Positions 44,649 through 53,774 of a DNA stretch of 64,000 nt are shown one piece after another. The notes below the pieces were generated by a model. It was not told the DNA's origin, did not search any database, and was given only the letters and a program-made list of their open reading frames with translations. Numbering within the stretch: the stretch's first letter is position 1; each line of letters starts with the position of its first letter. The DNA lies in the NCBI GenBank assembly GCA_963974595.1, contig CAXBDA010000004.1, forward strand, positions 1 through 64,000, written 5' to 3'. The stretch comes from PZPK01 sp963974595 (GTDB lineage Bacteria; Pseudomonadota; Gammaproteobacteria; Pseudomonadales; Oleiphilaceae). The position numbers and the translations under genes were made by a program.

Positions 44649-46832
44649 TCACGAAATAACAGGAAAACCTAAGCTGATAGTTATTAAGCCATCCTCTGTT
44701 ATTGCGTAGATAAGGTCACCACCAATGACTTTCATTGCTTTATAACAATAAGCAATGCCTAACTGAGTGCCCATAATATCTTTTAGCTCAACAGCCTTAT
44801 TGACGCCACCTTTGTTTTTAGCGACATCTAGCGAATTATAACGAACCGCTAACCAATTCATTTCTTTAGCGGTGTTTGTCGAAATAACTATTTCAAAATC
44901 TATTGGGTATTGGGGCTGATACAGCGCGCTTTTAAGCAAGTTAAAGATAACGAAAATCAATAGCTTCTGATCGCCTTTAAACTCGAAGTTTTGGCCCATT
45001 TCGCAACTAACATAACTTCGCTCATCATCAATAAATACATACTCAGCCAAGGCTCGAGAGACCACAGCCTGAATGGAATAGATATCCACATGCTCTAGCT
45101 CAATTGGGGCATCATTAACCTGCCTTAAAATCATATCAATTGACTGCATGCCTCTGTCAATCGCCAACTGGGCCAGATTAGACTCGGCTCTGAGTTTGTT
45201 TGCAACGACATCGAGGCCCTGCTGCTCCGACGTTTTGGCATCATGAAACGAGCGGCTAATCGCATAAACCTCGGAAGCAAATACATTCATTTGGTCGAGA
45301 GGGCTTCTCATCTCGTGCGCCACCTCACAGGCCAATGTCTGCAAACTACGCATTTTATCTAACAAAAAAGCCTGCTGAACCCGGGATTCTTCGGTAATCG
45401 AATCAAGCCGTTCTATCAATAAAGTAAGTTTGGCACACAGCGTTTGAAGCATCAGTTGATCGGCATATTGAGTTTCATTTTGACTCACGACCAATAAAAT
45501 AAGCCCTCTAAAATATCCATTCGCCATCAAAGGCAACGCAATCATCTCTCTCTGAGGCACTTGGTCGACCCATTCATAAGCCTGATCCAACTGCTCACTA
45601 CTCATTAGGTCGACTATTTGGGAAGAACCCAGCCCCGGCTCATCTATATTTAAGCGCAAAGATGCCGGTAAACGGTCATGACGACGGCCATCTTTTGGGC
45701 TAAATAAAATACGCTGATAAGTACGCGCATCAACTTGCTGGCTGCGTTCAAAGTCACTCAGGGTTTCTTTTCTTAAACTTTGCACTAGAAGTGCCTGATC
45801 CAAGTACCAAGCATAATGATAAACAAACGATTGTTTTTCGAAAAAAGATCGAAGCAAAGGCAACATCGCTTCAAAATCTGGCGCTTCCTCCAGCTGTACA
45901 ATAAGATTTTTAAAATAGCGGTCCTTCATCATTTTACGGCGCGTCAACATCGTATCAGATAAATATTGGACACGACTTTTCATGAGTGCATAAAGCTCAC
46001 AGATCAATACCATCAACATGGACACAATCAAAATCTGAAAATTAGAGAACATTAAGTTATCAAAAAATGCACCCAATTTAATAACGCTCACAAGCACTGC
46101 AAAGATAATAATGTAAATGAGCACTCGGGCTGTAATCAGACTGAAGGTTTCAGGCAAATCTAATAAGTCATGACGCAATATGGCATAGGTCGCTATCAGC
46201 ACAACAAACGCAACACTTAAAATCCCATAGGGCGGGAGAGGAATACCGAACTCCATAGCAAGCGAAGAGCCGGCACCCACAAACCCCACAAAAATAGTGC
46301 TTAGAAGGTAATATGTTTTTCTCTGCTGGGTCTGGCTTTGGGTCGCCCTAGCATAAACCAAAATATGCACGGCATGGCCAACCATTAACAAATAAAGTAC
46401 CGGAAAGATATAAAACAAAGGCCCTGCATAAGGAAACCAGAAAATTGAAAACCTAAGCGCAGGGCTATGGAGAAAGTCCTCAGGAAAAATCAGAACCAAT
46501 AAGAAATAAGCGAAACTCAGGCAATAATAAAGGCCGATAATTCTTTTATAATATCCGGCCTTCTGAATATAAACCACACAAAAATGAAACAACAAGGAAG
46601 GTAAGAAAATAATAATATAGTTAAGTGTACGCGCCAAGAAAAGCGCTTCATCCGGGGTATCAGCACTAAAACAGAGAAACAAAAAGAAAGTCCAAAAAGA
46701 CAATAATAGGCAGATGAGACCCCATAATAATGCCTCACCCTGCCGTTTTGCGCACAGCGTTAAAATGGCACTTGCCGAGCTCATTAAGAAACAAACCAAG
46801 CTAATAAATGCAAAGCTATTCCATTCGGACAC
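44649..46832 (-). CDS. Membrane histidine kinase with N-terminal 7TM sensor and diverged ATPase domain
   Basis: 727 residues. The first ~230 residues contain seven or more hydrophobic helices (histidine-kinase N-terminal 7TM type). A region around 310-470 may be a GAF-like domain. HisKA is recognisable by LACEVAHEMRSPLDQM (His near residue 505). The ATPase domain is diverged: the N-box reads FNLLKSALYQ, with Ser where Asn of NA is expected, and no clear DxGxG box follows. It ends LITISLGFPVIS. There is no receiver domain and no response regulator beside it. It could be a pseudokinase or a phosphatase-biased sensor. It is tail-to-tail with the PhnD-like gene. Confidence 0.75.
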   Translation of the reverse strand: MSEWNSFAFISLVCFLMSSASAILTLCAKRQGEALLWGLICLLLSFWTFFLFLCFSADTPDEALFLARTLNYIIIFLPSLLFHFCVVYIQKAGYYKRIIGLYYCLSFAYFLLVLIFPEDFLHSPALRFSIFWFPYAGPLFYIFPVLYLLMVGHAVHILVYARATQSQTQQRKTYYLLSTIFVGFVGAGSSLAMEFGIPLPPYGILSVAFVVLIATYAILRHDLLDLPETFSLITARVLIYIIIFAVLVSVIKLGAFFDNLMFSNFQILIVSMLMVLICELYALMKSRVQYLSDTMLTRRKMMKDRYFKNLIVQLEEAPDFEAMLPLLRSFFEKQSFVYHYAWYLDQALLVQSLRKETLSDFERSQQVDARTYQRILFSPKDGRRHDRLPASLRLNIDEPGLGSSQIVDLMSSEQLDQAYEWVDQVPQREMIALPLMANGYFRGLILLVVSQNETQYADQLMLQTLCAKLTLLIERLDSITEESRVQQAFLLDKMRSLQTLACEVAHEMRSPLDQMNVFASEVYAISRSFHDAKTSEQQGLDVVANKLRAESNLAQLAIDRGMQSIDMILRQVNDAPIELEHVDIYSIQAVVSRALAEYVFIDDERSYVSCEMGQNFEFKGDQKLLIFVIFNLLKSALYQPQYPIDFEIVISTNTAKEMNWLAVRYNSLDVAKNKGGVNKAVELKDIMGTQLGIAYCYKAMKVIGGDLIYAITEDGLITISLGFPVIS

Positions 46833-46955
46833 AAAATATCCCTATATATTATTCAAGACTTGATGACACAAGCAATAGTTGAACAAACTGTTATTACGTT
46901 TGCGGAAAATACCTACAAGCAGATACCAGCATAACATATATGGCCCTGCGGCTTC

Positions 46956-47924
46956 CTAGTTACTATGCCTAAAATGACTTACGACTCCAACAGCTTGATC
47001 CAAAGATAAACCATATTCTTCGATTAAATAATTTACTTCACGCTGCTCTGATTTTGTAATATGTAGATGAATAAGATGATGCTCTGCTTCGTGCGGAGTC
47101 GATTTTAGAGGTGCATTAAAACTTGATCGGCGAAACCGTGATTTCAAATTTCTTTCTTTTTCCTGCTCTCTAATTAACTGCACGAATGATGAAGCAAAAA
47201 TACCAGCCGGCATGGCTGCAATACCTACACCACAGACCATCACGACCGAGCCAAAGATCTTACCCCCCACCGTAATAGGTGTGACATCTCCATACCCCAC
47301 CGTCGTCAAGGTAACGAAGGCCCACCACATACTATGCGGAATACTGCCAAAGTTTTCTGGCTGAACATCACGCTCAAACACATAAATACCTGCGGCTGAT
47401 AATACCATCAGGATCATCATGACCAAACCAGCAGCAAGCAATGTACGCTGATTTTCTTTATATACTTTCGCCAGCATGCTTAAAGAACTTGAATAGCGCG
47501 TCAATTTTAAAACGCGAACCATGGATATTAATTTTAAGATCCTAATATCTGAAAGCTGTTCGACGGGGAAAAAAATCCAAATAAGTAAGGGCAAACTTGA
47601 TAGTGCATCAACCAACCCCATCGGTGAGCGAATATAACGCCAACGCTTTTGCCAAGCAGATAAATTCTGCTCATGAACCTGTTCGGCAGCAGCCCATATT
47701 CGCAAAAAATATTCAAGCGAAAAGAACATGGCAAAACCATAACTCGCATAAATTAGACCTCTTCCCATCAGGACAGACACCTCATTCATCGAGCTGAAAA
47801 TAATCTCCAGAATATTTAAAACAATTAATAAAGCGATCAAGCCTGTTACAAACATCGACGGCCAATAGTTTGTGCTTGGTTCATTTAAACAGCAATACCA
47901 CTTCATTCGGACTGAGTCTGACAT
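46956..47924 (-). CDS. Voltage-gated-type potassium channel
   Basis: 322 residues, six membrane segments. The S4-like helix has regularly spaced basic residues (MVRVLKLTRYSSSL), and the selectivity filter is TTVGYGDVTP between the last two helices (near residue 205). A cytosolic C-terminal helix of ~80 residues follows, without an RCK domain. This is the Kv/KvAP-like bacterial family. I chose ATG 47924; an in-frame GTG at 47951 would add nine residues but lacks a ribosome site. It is monocistronic as far as I can see. Confidence 0.9.
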   Translation of the reverse strand: MSDSVRMKWYCCLNEPSTNYWPSMFVTGLIALLIVLNILEIIFSSMNEVSVLMGRGLIYASYGFAMFFSLEYFLRIWAAAEQVHEQNLSAWQKRWRYIRSPMGLVDALSSLPLLIWIFFPVEQLSDIRILKLISMVRVLKLTRYSSSLSMLAKVYKENQRTLLAAGLVMMILMVLSAAGIYVFERDVQPENFGSIPHSMWWAFVTLTTVGYGDVTPITVGGKIFGSVVMVCGVGIAAMPAGIFASSFVQLIREQEKERNLKSRFRRSSFNAPLKSTPHEAEHHLIHLHITKSEQREVNYLIEEYGLSLDQAVGVVSHFRHSN

Positions 47925-48087
47925 ATTTATTCTAATAATCTTATTAAACACTTAATAACTATAGCCATACAAAACGATTGAGCCAAGCAACAAACCAATG
48001 TCAATGGTCAATATTTAGCGTTTCATTCTTAGCTGATGTTTCTCAGGCATATCTTTCATTTGCAAACAGAAATGCCTGTAACCTTTT

Positions 48088-49818
48088 TTATAGCTTATTT
48101 TGGGTGAATAAATAAATTAACAACAAAAATGTCACAAACCAAAAACCTGACATTAACTTCCAGAAAATCAAGGTACTTGCGTTCTTTTTAACGACCGGAT
48201 CTTCCTTTAAAAACTCAGGATTAGGTTGCAATAAGTCCTTCATGAATTGGTCAACCGTTCTATAACGCAGTTCAAGGTCAAATTCACACCCTTTCTTAAG
48301 CGCACCATCAAACCATTCCGGAATCACCAAATTATATTTACTCGCCTCACAGTAGCGTAACTGGTCGTAATCCAACGCACTTCTGCATTGCTCTATTTGC
48401 TCACCATAGGGTAAGTGGTGGGTAAACATTTCATAGGTAATCGTGGCTAAGGAATAGACATCACCCTGAATACCAGAATTGTGGCCACGCAGATATAGCG
48501 GGTCAGAATACCCTGCGGTACCCAATACACCTTCTGCCTGAATAGGCCTTATACACTCAGCCAGGCCGGCAACAAATACTGAGCCAAAATCCAAAATAAG
48601 CGCCTTTTCTTCTGGGGTTACAATGACATTACCTGGTTTTAAGTCTTGATGAATCGCCTCATTTTGATGGAAGGCGTTCAGCCCTTCTGCAATCTGTTTA
48701 ACAATATTGATAGCGCGCTTTGGACTAGGCGGTTGATTGTCATTTATCCAATCAGCCAAACTGATGCCTTCAACAAATTCCATCAAATAATATAAAAAAC
48801 TTCGGGTTCTATTCTGTCGAATTATCTTCACCACATTAGGGTGCTGAATACGAATACCAATCCATTCTTCTTGAATAAATTGATCTATATAAGAGGTATC
48901 TTCTTCGAAATTTATAGAGGGCGTTTTCATGGCAAATTGAGCACCGGTTTCAATATCCTGAACCAGATATAACTGGCTTCGACTTGAGGCGAATAGCTCT
49001 TTGATGACTTCATAACCATCTAACTTCAAGCCCGGATATAGCGCCGGAGGAAAAGGCAATCGCGTTAATTTAGCACTGTAGTCATCTAAGGATTCGTAGG
49101 GTAACTGCGCAATTTCTGCAACGACGGCACTAATATTATCATCGGACTCATCCTGCTTAGCCGCTAAAATAAGCTGTTCACAAATCACCTGCATAGGTTC
49201 ATTCTGGGACATCATCTCAACTAGTTTTTCATGTGCAACAAAATCATGAACGCCATCACTGGTCAGTAATAAACGATCCCCCTCTTCAAGAGGAATGCGC
49301 CCATAGTCGAGATGCAAGCGATTATCCATACCAATAGCGCGCGTTAAAAAGCGTTTATCCTGGCCTAGAGAAGCCACATGATCTGTCGAATATTGCGTCA
49401 AGACATTATTTCGACACAGATAAATTCGACTATCACCGACATGAAAAAAATGTGCCGTACCGCCCTTTATTACTACCGAACTAAAGGTCGCCAAGTAACC
49501 TTTACTATCCGTACTAAATTCATGGCTTTTTCGGAAAAGTTTCAGATTTATTGTCGATAAGATTTGCTCACCTGATTTAGCAACAGACCAAGTATCCGGC
49601 GTTTGAAAGTATTCTTCAATAAACCTATCAACAGCGGTTCGACTGGCTTCTTTACCGGCTTCAGCTGAAGACACGCCATCAGCAAGCGATAAAGCAACGC
49701 CCTTATTTGAGAGCAAATAGCCGTCTTCAGGTATAAAAAAACCTGCTGCATCTTCATTGACCGGCTTTACACCTGCATCCGACTGGAATGCCGCATTTAC
49801 TTTTAACACTTTCGACAT
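48088..49818 (-). CDS. PP2C phosphatase - Ser/Thr protein kinase fusion with C-terminal membrane anchor
   Basis: 576 residues. The N-terminal PP2C domain (about 1-235) has GVSSAEAGKEAS, HVGDSRIYL and LTSDGVHDF metal motifs. The Hanks-type kinase domain (about 255-530) has HQDLKPGNVIV (catalytic loop near 388) and LDFGSVF (DFG near 406). One C-terminal membrane helix (FWFVTFLLLIYLF) tethers it with both enzymes in the cytosol. In Pseudomonas a homologous fusion lies beside the nitrate transporter and nitrite reductase genes, matching the narK gene here. ATG 49818 is preceded by AGG at seven bases; the in-frame TTG seven codons upstream is unlikely. Its substrate is unknown. Confidence 0.88.
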   Translation of the reverse strand: MSKVLKVNAAFQSDAGVKPVNEDAAGFFIPEDGYLLSNKGVALSLADGVSSAEAGKEASRTAVDRFIEEYFQTPDTWSVAKSGEQILSTINLKLFRKSHEFSTDSKGYLATFSSVVIKGGTAHFFHVGDSRIYLCRNNVLTQYSTDHVASLGQDKRFLTRAIGMDNRLHLDYGRIPLEEGDRLLLTSDGVHDFVAHEKLVEMMSQNEPMQVICEQLILAAKQDESDDNISAVVAEIAQLPYESLDDYSAKLTRLPFPPALYPGLKLDGYEVIKELFASSRSQLYLVQDIETGAQFAMKTPSINFEEDTSYIDQFIQEEWIGIRIQHPNVVKIIRQNRTRSFLYYLMEFVEGISLADWINDNQPPSPKRAINIVKQIAEGLNAFHQNEAIHQDLKPGNVIVTPEEKALILDFGSVFVAGLAECIRPIQAEGVLGTAGYSDPLYLRGHNSGIQGDVYSLATITYEMFTHHLPYGEQIEQCRSALDYDQLRYCEASKYNLVIPEWFDGALKKGCEFDLELRYRTVDQFMKDLLQPNPEFLKEDPVVKKNASTLIFWKLMSGFWFVTFLLLIYLFTQNKL

Positions 49819-49839
49819 AATAAAACCTATAAACCGCAA

Positions 49840-49870
49840 AACCTCATATTAAGCAGCTTAATATGAGGTT
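49840..49870. repeat. Perfect 14-bp-arm hairpin between narK and the kinase gene
   Basis: AACCTCATATTAAG (49840-49853), loop CAG, CTTAATATGAGGTT (49857-49870). The arms are perfectly complementary. On the minus strand it stands about 22 bases before the kinase start and is followed by only four Ts, so it may attenuate, process or insulate the narK transcript. It is an attenuator or terminator candidate. Confidence 0.8.
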
Positions 49871-49922
49871 TGATTTGTCTTCGATGGATAGCTATCGCAG
49901 ACGATTTAACAAGAGACTTATT

Positions 49923-51398
49923 TTAACCCACATCAATCATATGTACCGTACCATCTGGAAGCACTTCCGAGATTTGACCCTTTGGCTCATCCATTATCAT
50001 GGCAATAAAGAATACAATAAGTGCTGAGGCTCCGATTACAATAAAGAAAGTACTGTAATCAACAAAACTTAATACCGTTAAATAGGTCACTGCCCCCACA
50101 TTACCATACGCCCCTGTCATACCAGCTATTTGCCCTGTCATACGACGTTTAATAAGTGGAACTACAGCAAATACGGCACCCTCACCCGCTTGAACAAAAA
50201 ACGAACAACACATGGTGGCAATCACCGCGACCGCAATCCACCAGGTTGAATCAACTTGGCCCAATACAAAGTAACCCCCAGCCAAACCACCAATTAAAAT
50301 CATCAATGATTTTCTGCGGCCAAACTTATCTGAAAACCAACCACCAGTAGGGCGAGCCACCAGATTCATAAAGGCAAAGCCTGAAGCCAATAAGCCTGCC
50401 TGAACGGGTGTTAAGGTGTCGAATGTATCCAAAAAGAATAGTGGCAGCATGGAAACAACCGCTAACTCTGAACCAAAGGTAACAAAGTACGACCAATTTA
50501 ATATGGCCACCTGCTTAAATGAATATTTGTCCAGCTCTTGAACACCGTGCGTTAAATTCTCTTTATTGACCTGCCAGATCTGACTCACCTGGAAGACAAA
50601 AAGTAGCGCCAATCCAACCCATAATACTATTGCCGCAGTATCCGTTAATAAACCCACACCCGCTGGCGATAGTTTCCAGGCTAGAACAGCTAAAGCAGCA
50701 TACATGGGCACATTCATTGCTAAATAGAAGTAAAAGTCTTTCCAGCTTGTCACTTCAAGACCACCTGACCGCTTTGGTTTAAAGTAGGTAGAGCCTTTAG
50801 GCGTATCCCGGGCTACTTTGTAATAGAAAAAACCATATAAGCTAGCAATAACGCCTGTTGTTGCCAGAGCATAACGCCAGCCATTCTCGCCACCATACAT
50901 TAATGCAAGTGTCGGCAAGGTCATCGCAGCAGCAGCAGAACCAAAGTTACCCCAACCGCCATAAATACCTTCTGCAATACCTACGCTCTTATGCGGGAAC
51001 CATTCCCCCACCATACGAATACCAATAACAAAACCCGCACCCGTAAAGCCCATCAAAAAACGCATCAATGCAAGTTGTTCGTAGGTCTGCGCCAAGGCAA
51101 ACACACAACAGATAATACCTGACACCACTAAAAGACTGCTGTAGGTTTTACGCGGACCAAATTTATCCACCAATATACCGATTACAATACGGGCAGGAAT
51201 CGTTAAGGCGACATTCAATATCATCAGAGCTTTGACTTGCTGATTCGTCATATTGAATGCTTCTTTCATAAAGATGAGAAGCGGGGCGTGGTTGAACCAA
51301 ACAACGAAGGTTAAGAAAAATGCAAACCAAGTATAATGCAAGGTCTTTATTTTAGGGTCGCTAAAAGCGATTAAGTTAATTTTGTGTTCTTGGGACAT
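49923..51398 (-). CDS. narK: NarK/NasA-family nitrate/nitrite transporter
   Basis: Major facilitator of 491 residues with 12 predicted membrane helices. It has the two nitrate-signature Gly-rich segments (GFTGAGFVIGIRMVGEWFP / GIYGGWGNFGSAAAA and AGEGAVFAVVPLIKRRMTGQ / GMTGAYGNVGAVTY) and the substrate Arg in RMVGEWF. It imports nitrate or exchanges it for nitrite at the inner membrane. AGGAG precedes the ATG. It precedes the PP2C/kinase gene on the same strand and is divergent from a second NarK. An FNR-like box lies about 65 bp upstream. No nitrate reductase gene is in the window. Confidence 0.9.
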   Translation of the reverse strand: MSQEHKINLIAFSDPKIKTLHYTWFAFFLTFVVWFNHAPLLIFMKEAFNMTNQQVKALMILNVALTIPARIVIGILVDKFGPRKTYSSLLVVSGIICCVFALAQTYEQLALMRFLMGFTGAGFVIGIRMVGEWFPHKSVGIAEGIYGGWGNFGSAAAAMTLPTLALMYGGENGWRYALATTGVIASLYGFFYYKVARDTPKGSTYFKPKRSGGLEVTSWKDFYFYLAMNVPMYAALAVLAWKLSPAGVGLLTDTAAIVLWVGLALLFVFQVSQIWQVNKENLTHGVQELDKYSFKQVAILNWSYFVTFGSELAVVSMLPLFFLDTFDTLTPVQAGLLASGFAFMNLVARPTGGWFSDKFGRRKSLMILIGGLAGGYFVLGQVDSTWWIAVAVIATMCCSFFVQAGEGAVFAVVPLIKRRMTGQIAGMTGAYGNVGAVTYLTVLSFVDYSTFFIVIGASALIVFFIAMIMDEPKGQISEVLPDGTVHMIDVG

Positions 51399-51444
51399 AA
51401 CTACTCCTATCCAAAACGGGATTTAACGATATTCTGTCGCCACC

Positions 51445-51473
51445 ATACCTAATATGGTATTGACGTATATCAA
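51445..51473. promoter_or_regulatory. FNR/Anr-like box with adjoining inverted repeat upstream of narK
   Basis: TTGAC-GTAT-ATCAA (51460-51473) differs from the FNR/Anr/Dnr consensus TTGAT-N4-ATCAA at one position and lies about 65 bp before the narK start, suitable for class II activation. Directly beside it is ATACC-TAATAT-GGTAT (51445-51460). The -10 at the required distance is poor. Confidence 0.5.
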
Positions 51474-51565
51474 GTTTCAAAAACCCCTACTCATAGAGAA
51501 ATGCACTTCATACCCACTTTAGCTAGAATCCAAATCCGGTTCACACTAGAAACGATCAAGCCAGA

Positions 51566-51581
51566 TACCCTCTATTAGGTA
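51566..51581. promoter_or_regulatory. NarL/NarP-like 7-2-7 inverted repeat
   Basis: TACCCTC-TA-TTAGGTA has the geometry of the TACYYMT-N2-AKRRGTA nitrate-regulator site, with mismatches at three of fourteen consensus positions. It is about 140 bp before the second NarK gene. No narXL genes are in the window, so this is tentative. Confidence 0.3.
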
Positions 51582-51721
51582 GTTTTTTTTCATTGCCAGA
51601 ATAAAAAGGGTTAGACAGCCCCTATCGTTTATTTTTTTTGATTTAATACACCCCTGAAGCAATTAATAGCTATTATTTTCAAGTGATGCATGTTTTATTC
51701 ACTTAAGAGCATAAACATATT

Positions 51722-52987
51722 ATGAACTTTGAATACCCTGGTGCATGGCGCGCGCTGAGCGCTGCAACTTTAGCGTTTGCCGCAAACTTTTCTGTTTGGA
51801 CACTCTATGCAGTATTGGGTCTTGAGCTAAGAGAGACCCTGGATCTTAATGCGACTCAACTCGGACTTTTCTTTTCTGCACCGGTACTAACAGGCGCTTT
51901 AGGCCGAATTCCTGCAGGCTGGCTAAGCGAGTGTTACAACCCTAAAACAGTCTACCTGTGGCAAATGCTCCTTAGTGCCCCCCCACTGTTTCTATTACCT
52001 TATGTCGACAGCCTGATGGCATATATTTGGCTTGGCTTATGGATAGGTATTAGCGGCACATCTTTCACGATTGGCATTCGTTACGTGACCGACTGGTTCG
52101 AAACAAATCGCCAAGGCACGATTATGGGAATCTTTGGTGCTGGCAACACCGGCTCAGCTATCACCCTAATGCTAGCCCCCTTTATTGTGGACAACTGGGG
52201 GTGGAATAGCATTGGCCCTATTTATGGCATTGGCTTATTGCTCGTTGCCTTCTTTTTTATGCTGGTCGCTCCCAGCAGGCCGTACACACCGAGCATTCGA
52301 CAAGACAAACTAACGATCATCCAAGCATTAAAACAAGGCCAGATTTGGCGCTTTGGGCTTTATTATTACTTTGTTTTTGGTAGTTTTTTAGCGCTCATTT
52401 TATGGCTGCCTCAGTATTATGCATCTGCCTACGAGTTAAATAACACTCAAGCGATGGCCTTTACGCTATTTTTTGTTGCGACATCCAGCATGGTGCGAGC
52501 ACTTGGTGGCTGGTTTGCTGATAGATATGGCGGCCGAAGTGTTAATTGGACCGTCTTTTGGGTGTGCATTGTCTGTTTGTTTTTTATCTCATACCCACCA
52601 ACAACGATGACGATTCATGGTATCAAACAAGATGTTGAGCTCACCGTAGAAATTAATGTCTGGGTATTTAGTGCCTTTATTTTTATAATTGGTATTGCGC
52701 AAGGCTTTGGCCGAGCCAGCATATATAAAACCATCCATGATTATTACCCTCAGCAAATGGGCTTAGTTGGCGGCATTGTCGCGGCTATAGGCGCATTAGG
52801 TGGCTGTACCCTCCCCATTGCCTTCGGGCTGGCTGAAGATTTTTTAGGCATATACAGCGCATGCTTTATGGTTTTATATGCGGTACTTGCCTGCTGCATG
52901 ATGGTGATGTTTTTAGCCTTAAAGGAAGATCGCTTCCATAAGCGTGTTATAGCTGCCAACAATGATAATTTTTTAGAACGCGATTAA
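51722..52987 (+). CDS. Second NarK-family nitrate/nitrite transporter
   Basis: 421 residues, 12 predicted membrane helices, shorter than its divergent neighbour. Family markers are GISGTSFTIGIRYVTDWFE (substrate Arg and first signature), GIFGAGNTGSAITLM, the loop RALGGWFADRYGGRSVNW and GIAQGFGRASIYKTIHDYYP. It resembles the NarK1 (nitrate/proton symport) half of the NarK1-NarK2 pairs in denitrifiers, whereas the neighbour would be the NarK2/NasA type; this subtype split is an inference. moaB follows after 39 bp and is probably cotranscribed. Confidence 0.87.
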   Translation: MNFEYPGAWRALSAATLAFAANFSVWTLYAVLGLELRETLDLNATQLGLFFSAPVLTGALGRIPAGWLSECYNPKTVYLWQMLLSAPPLFLLPYVDSLMAYIWLGLWIGISGTSFTIGIRYVTDWFETNRQGTIMGIFGAGNTGSAITLMLAPFIVDNWGWNSIGPIYGIGLLLVAFFFMLVAPSRPYTPSIRQDKLTIIQALKQGQIWRFGLYYYFVFGSFLALILWLPQYYASAYELNNTQAMAFTLFFVATSSMVRALGGWFADRYGGRSVNWTVFWVCIVCLFFISYPPTTMTIHGIKQDVELTVEINVWVFSAFIFIIGIAQGFGRASIYKTIHDYYPQQMGLVGGIVAAIGALGGCTLPIAFGLAEDFLGIYSACFMVLYAVLACCMMVMFLALKEDRFHKRVIAANNDNFLERD

Positions 52988-53026
52988 GTCCCCCGTTTAA
53001 CTTTGTAAGCATTTAAGAGAATCACT

Positions 53027-53581
53027 ATGGGCCATAATGTAAGCCAGAAAACCATTCCACTAAATATTGCTGTTTTGACAGTCTCAGACACACGTGATGA
53101 GAGCAATGATACCTCCGGTCAACTATTAGTAGAGCGCCTCAAAGACGCGGGGCATGTTCTGTCAGACAAGAAAATTGTAATTGACGATATCTATAAAATC
53201 AGAGCCCACTTATCTCATTGGATTGCTGATAATGATACTCACGTAGTATTGATTACAGGTGGAACCGGTTTTACCAGTAGAGATAGTACACCTGAGGCCG
53301 TTAGTCCCCTTTTGGATAAAACAGTAAATGGCTTTGGCGAACTATTTAGACAAATTTCACTTGATCAAATTGGCACCTCAACCATCCAGTCACGCGCTCT
53401 TGCGGGCATGGCAAATAAAACGCTTATATTCTGTTTACCAGGAAGTACAAATGCCTGTCGAACAGCCTGGGATGAAATTATTTCCTCTCAAGTTGACAGC
53501 CGTCAAGGACCATGCAACTTCGTACCACAGCTAAAGAATATAAACTTCGCAGCCTGCATTGATAGAGAAAAACGTAATTAA
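53027..53581 (+). CDS. moaB: Molybdenum cofactor biosynthesis protein MoaB
   Basis: 184 residues of the MogA/MoaB fold: AVLTVSDTRDESNDTSG, VVLITGGTGFTSRDSTPEA (the molybdopterin-binding loop) and FCLPGSTNACRTAWDEII. It takes part in adenylylation of molybdopterin before Mo insertion. Nitrate reductases need Moco, so its place directly behind a nitrate transporter is meaningful even though the reductase is not in the window. The MoaB subtype (length, C-terminal CNFVPQL) fits better than MogA. Confidence 0.88.
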   Translation: MGHNVSQKTIPLNIAVLTVSDTRDESNDTSGQLLVERLKDAGHVLSDKKIVIDDIYKIRAHLSHWIADNDTHVVLITGGTGFTSRDSTPEAVSPLLDKTVNGFGELFRQISLDQIGTSTIQSRALAGMANKTLIFCLPGSTNACRTAWDEIISSQVDSRQGPCNFVPQLKNINFAACIDREKRN

Positions 53582-53641
53582 TCAATTAGTTAGTCGTAAC
53601 AGACCGTCACAAAAAAACAACAAAATTGCCATATCTATACA

Positions 53642-53669
53642 ATATGAGGTATATTCATCTACCCCATAT
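53642..53669. promoter_or_regulatory. Inverted repeat upstream of the porin gene
   Basis: ATATGAGGTA - 8 bp - TACCCCATAT: 10-bp arms with one mismatch, about 105 bp before the porin start. It contains AATATGAGGT, also present in the narK-kinase hairpin. An operator role is inferred from the symmetry. Confidence 0.45.
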
Positions 53670-53774
53670 TAACAATTGTTCATATCTACATCAAAGCGTT
53701 AAATAGTTCACAAATCATGTGCTAACCCAGACATGGTGAATAGAAAGATACCTTTATAAAATAGGATATTGCTT

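Larger units (their letters stand above)
51399..51721. other. 323-bp divergent spacer between two NarK-type genes
   Basis: It holds the FNR-like box, an adjoining ATACC...GGTAT repeat and a NarL-like 7-2-7 repeat listed separately. No small gene is visible. Confidence 0.6.

Noticed and set aside
51638..51652. TTGATTTAATACAC before the second NarK gene as an FNR box
   Set aside because: Only the left half-site fits; the right half has little match.
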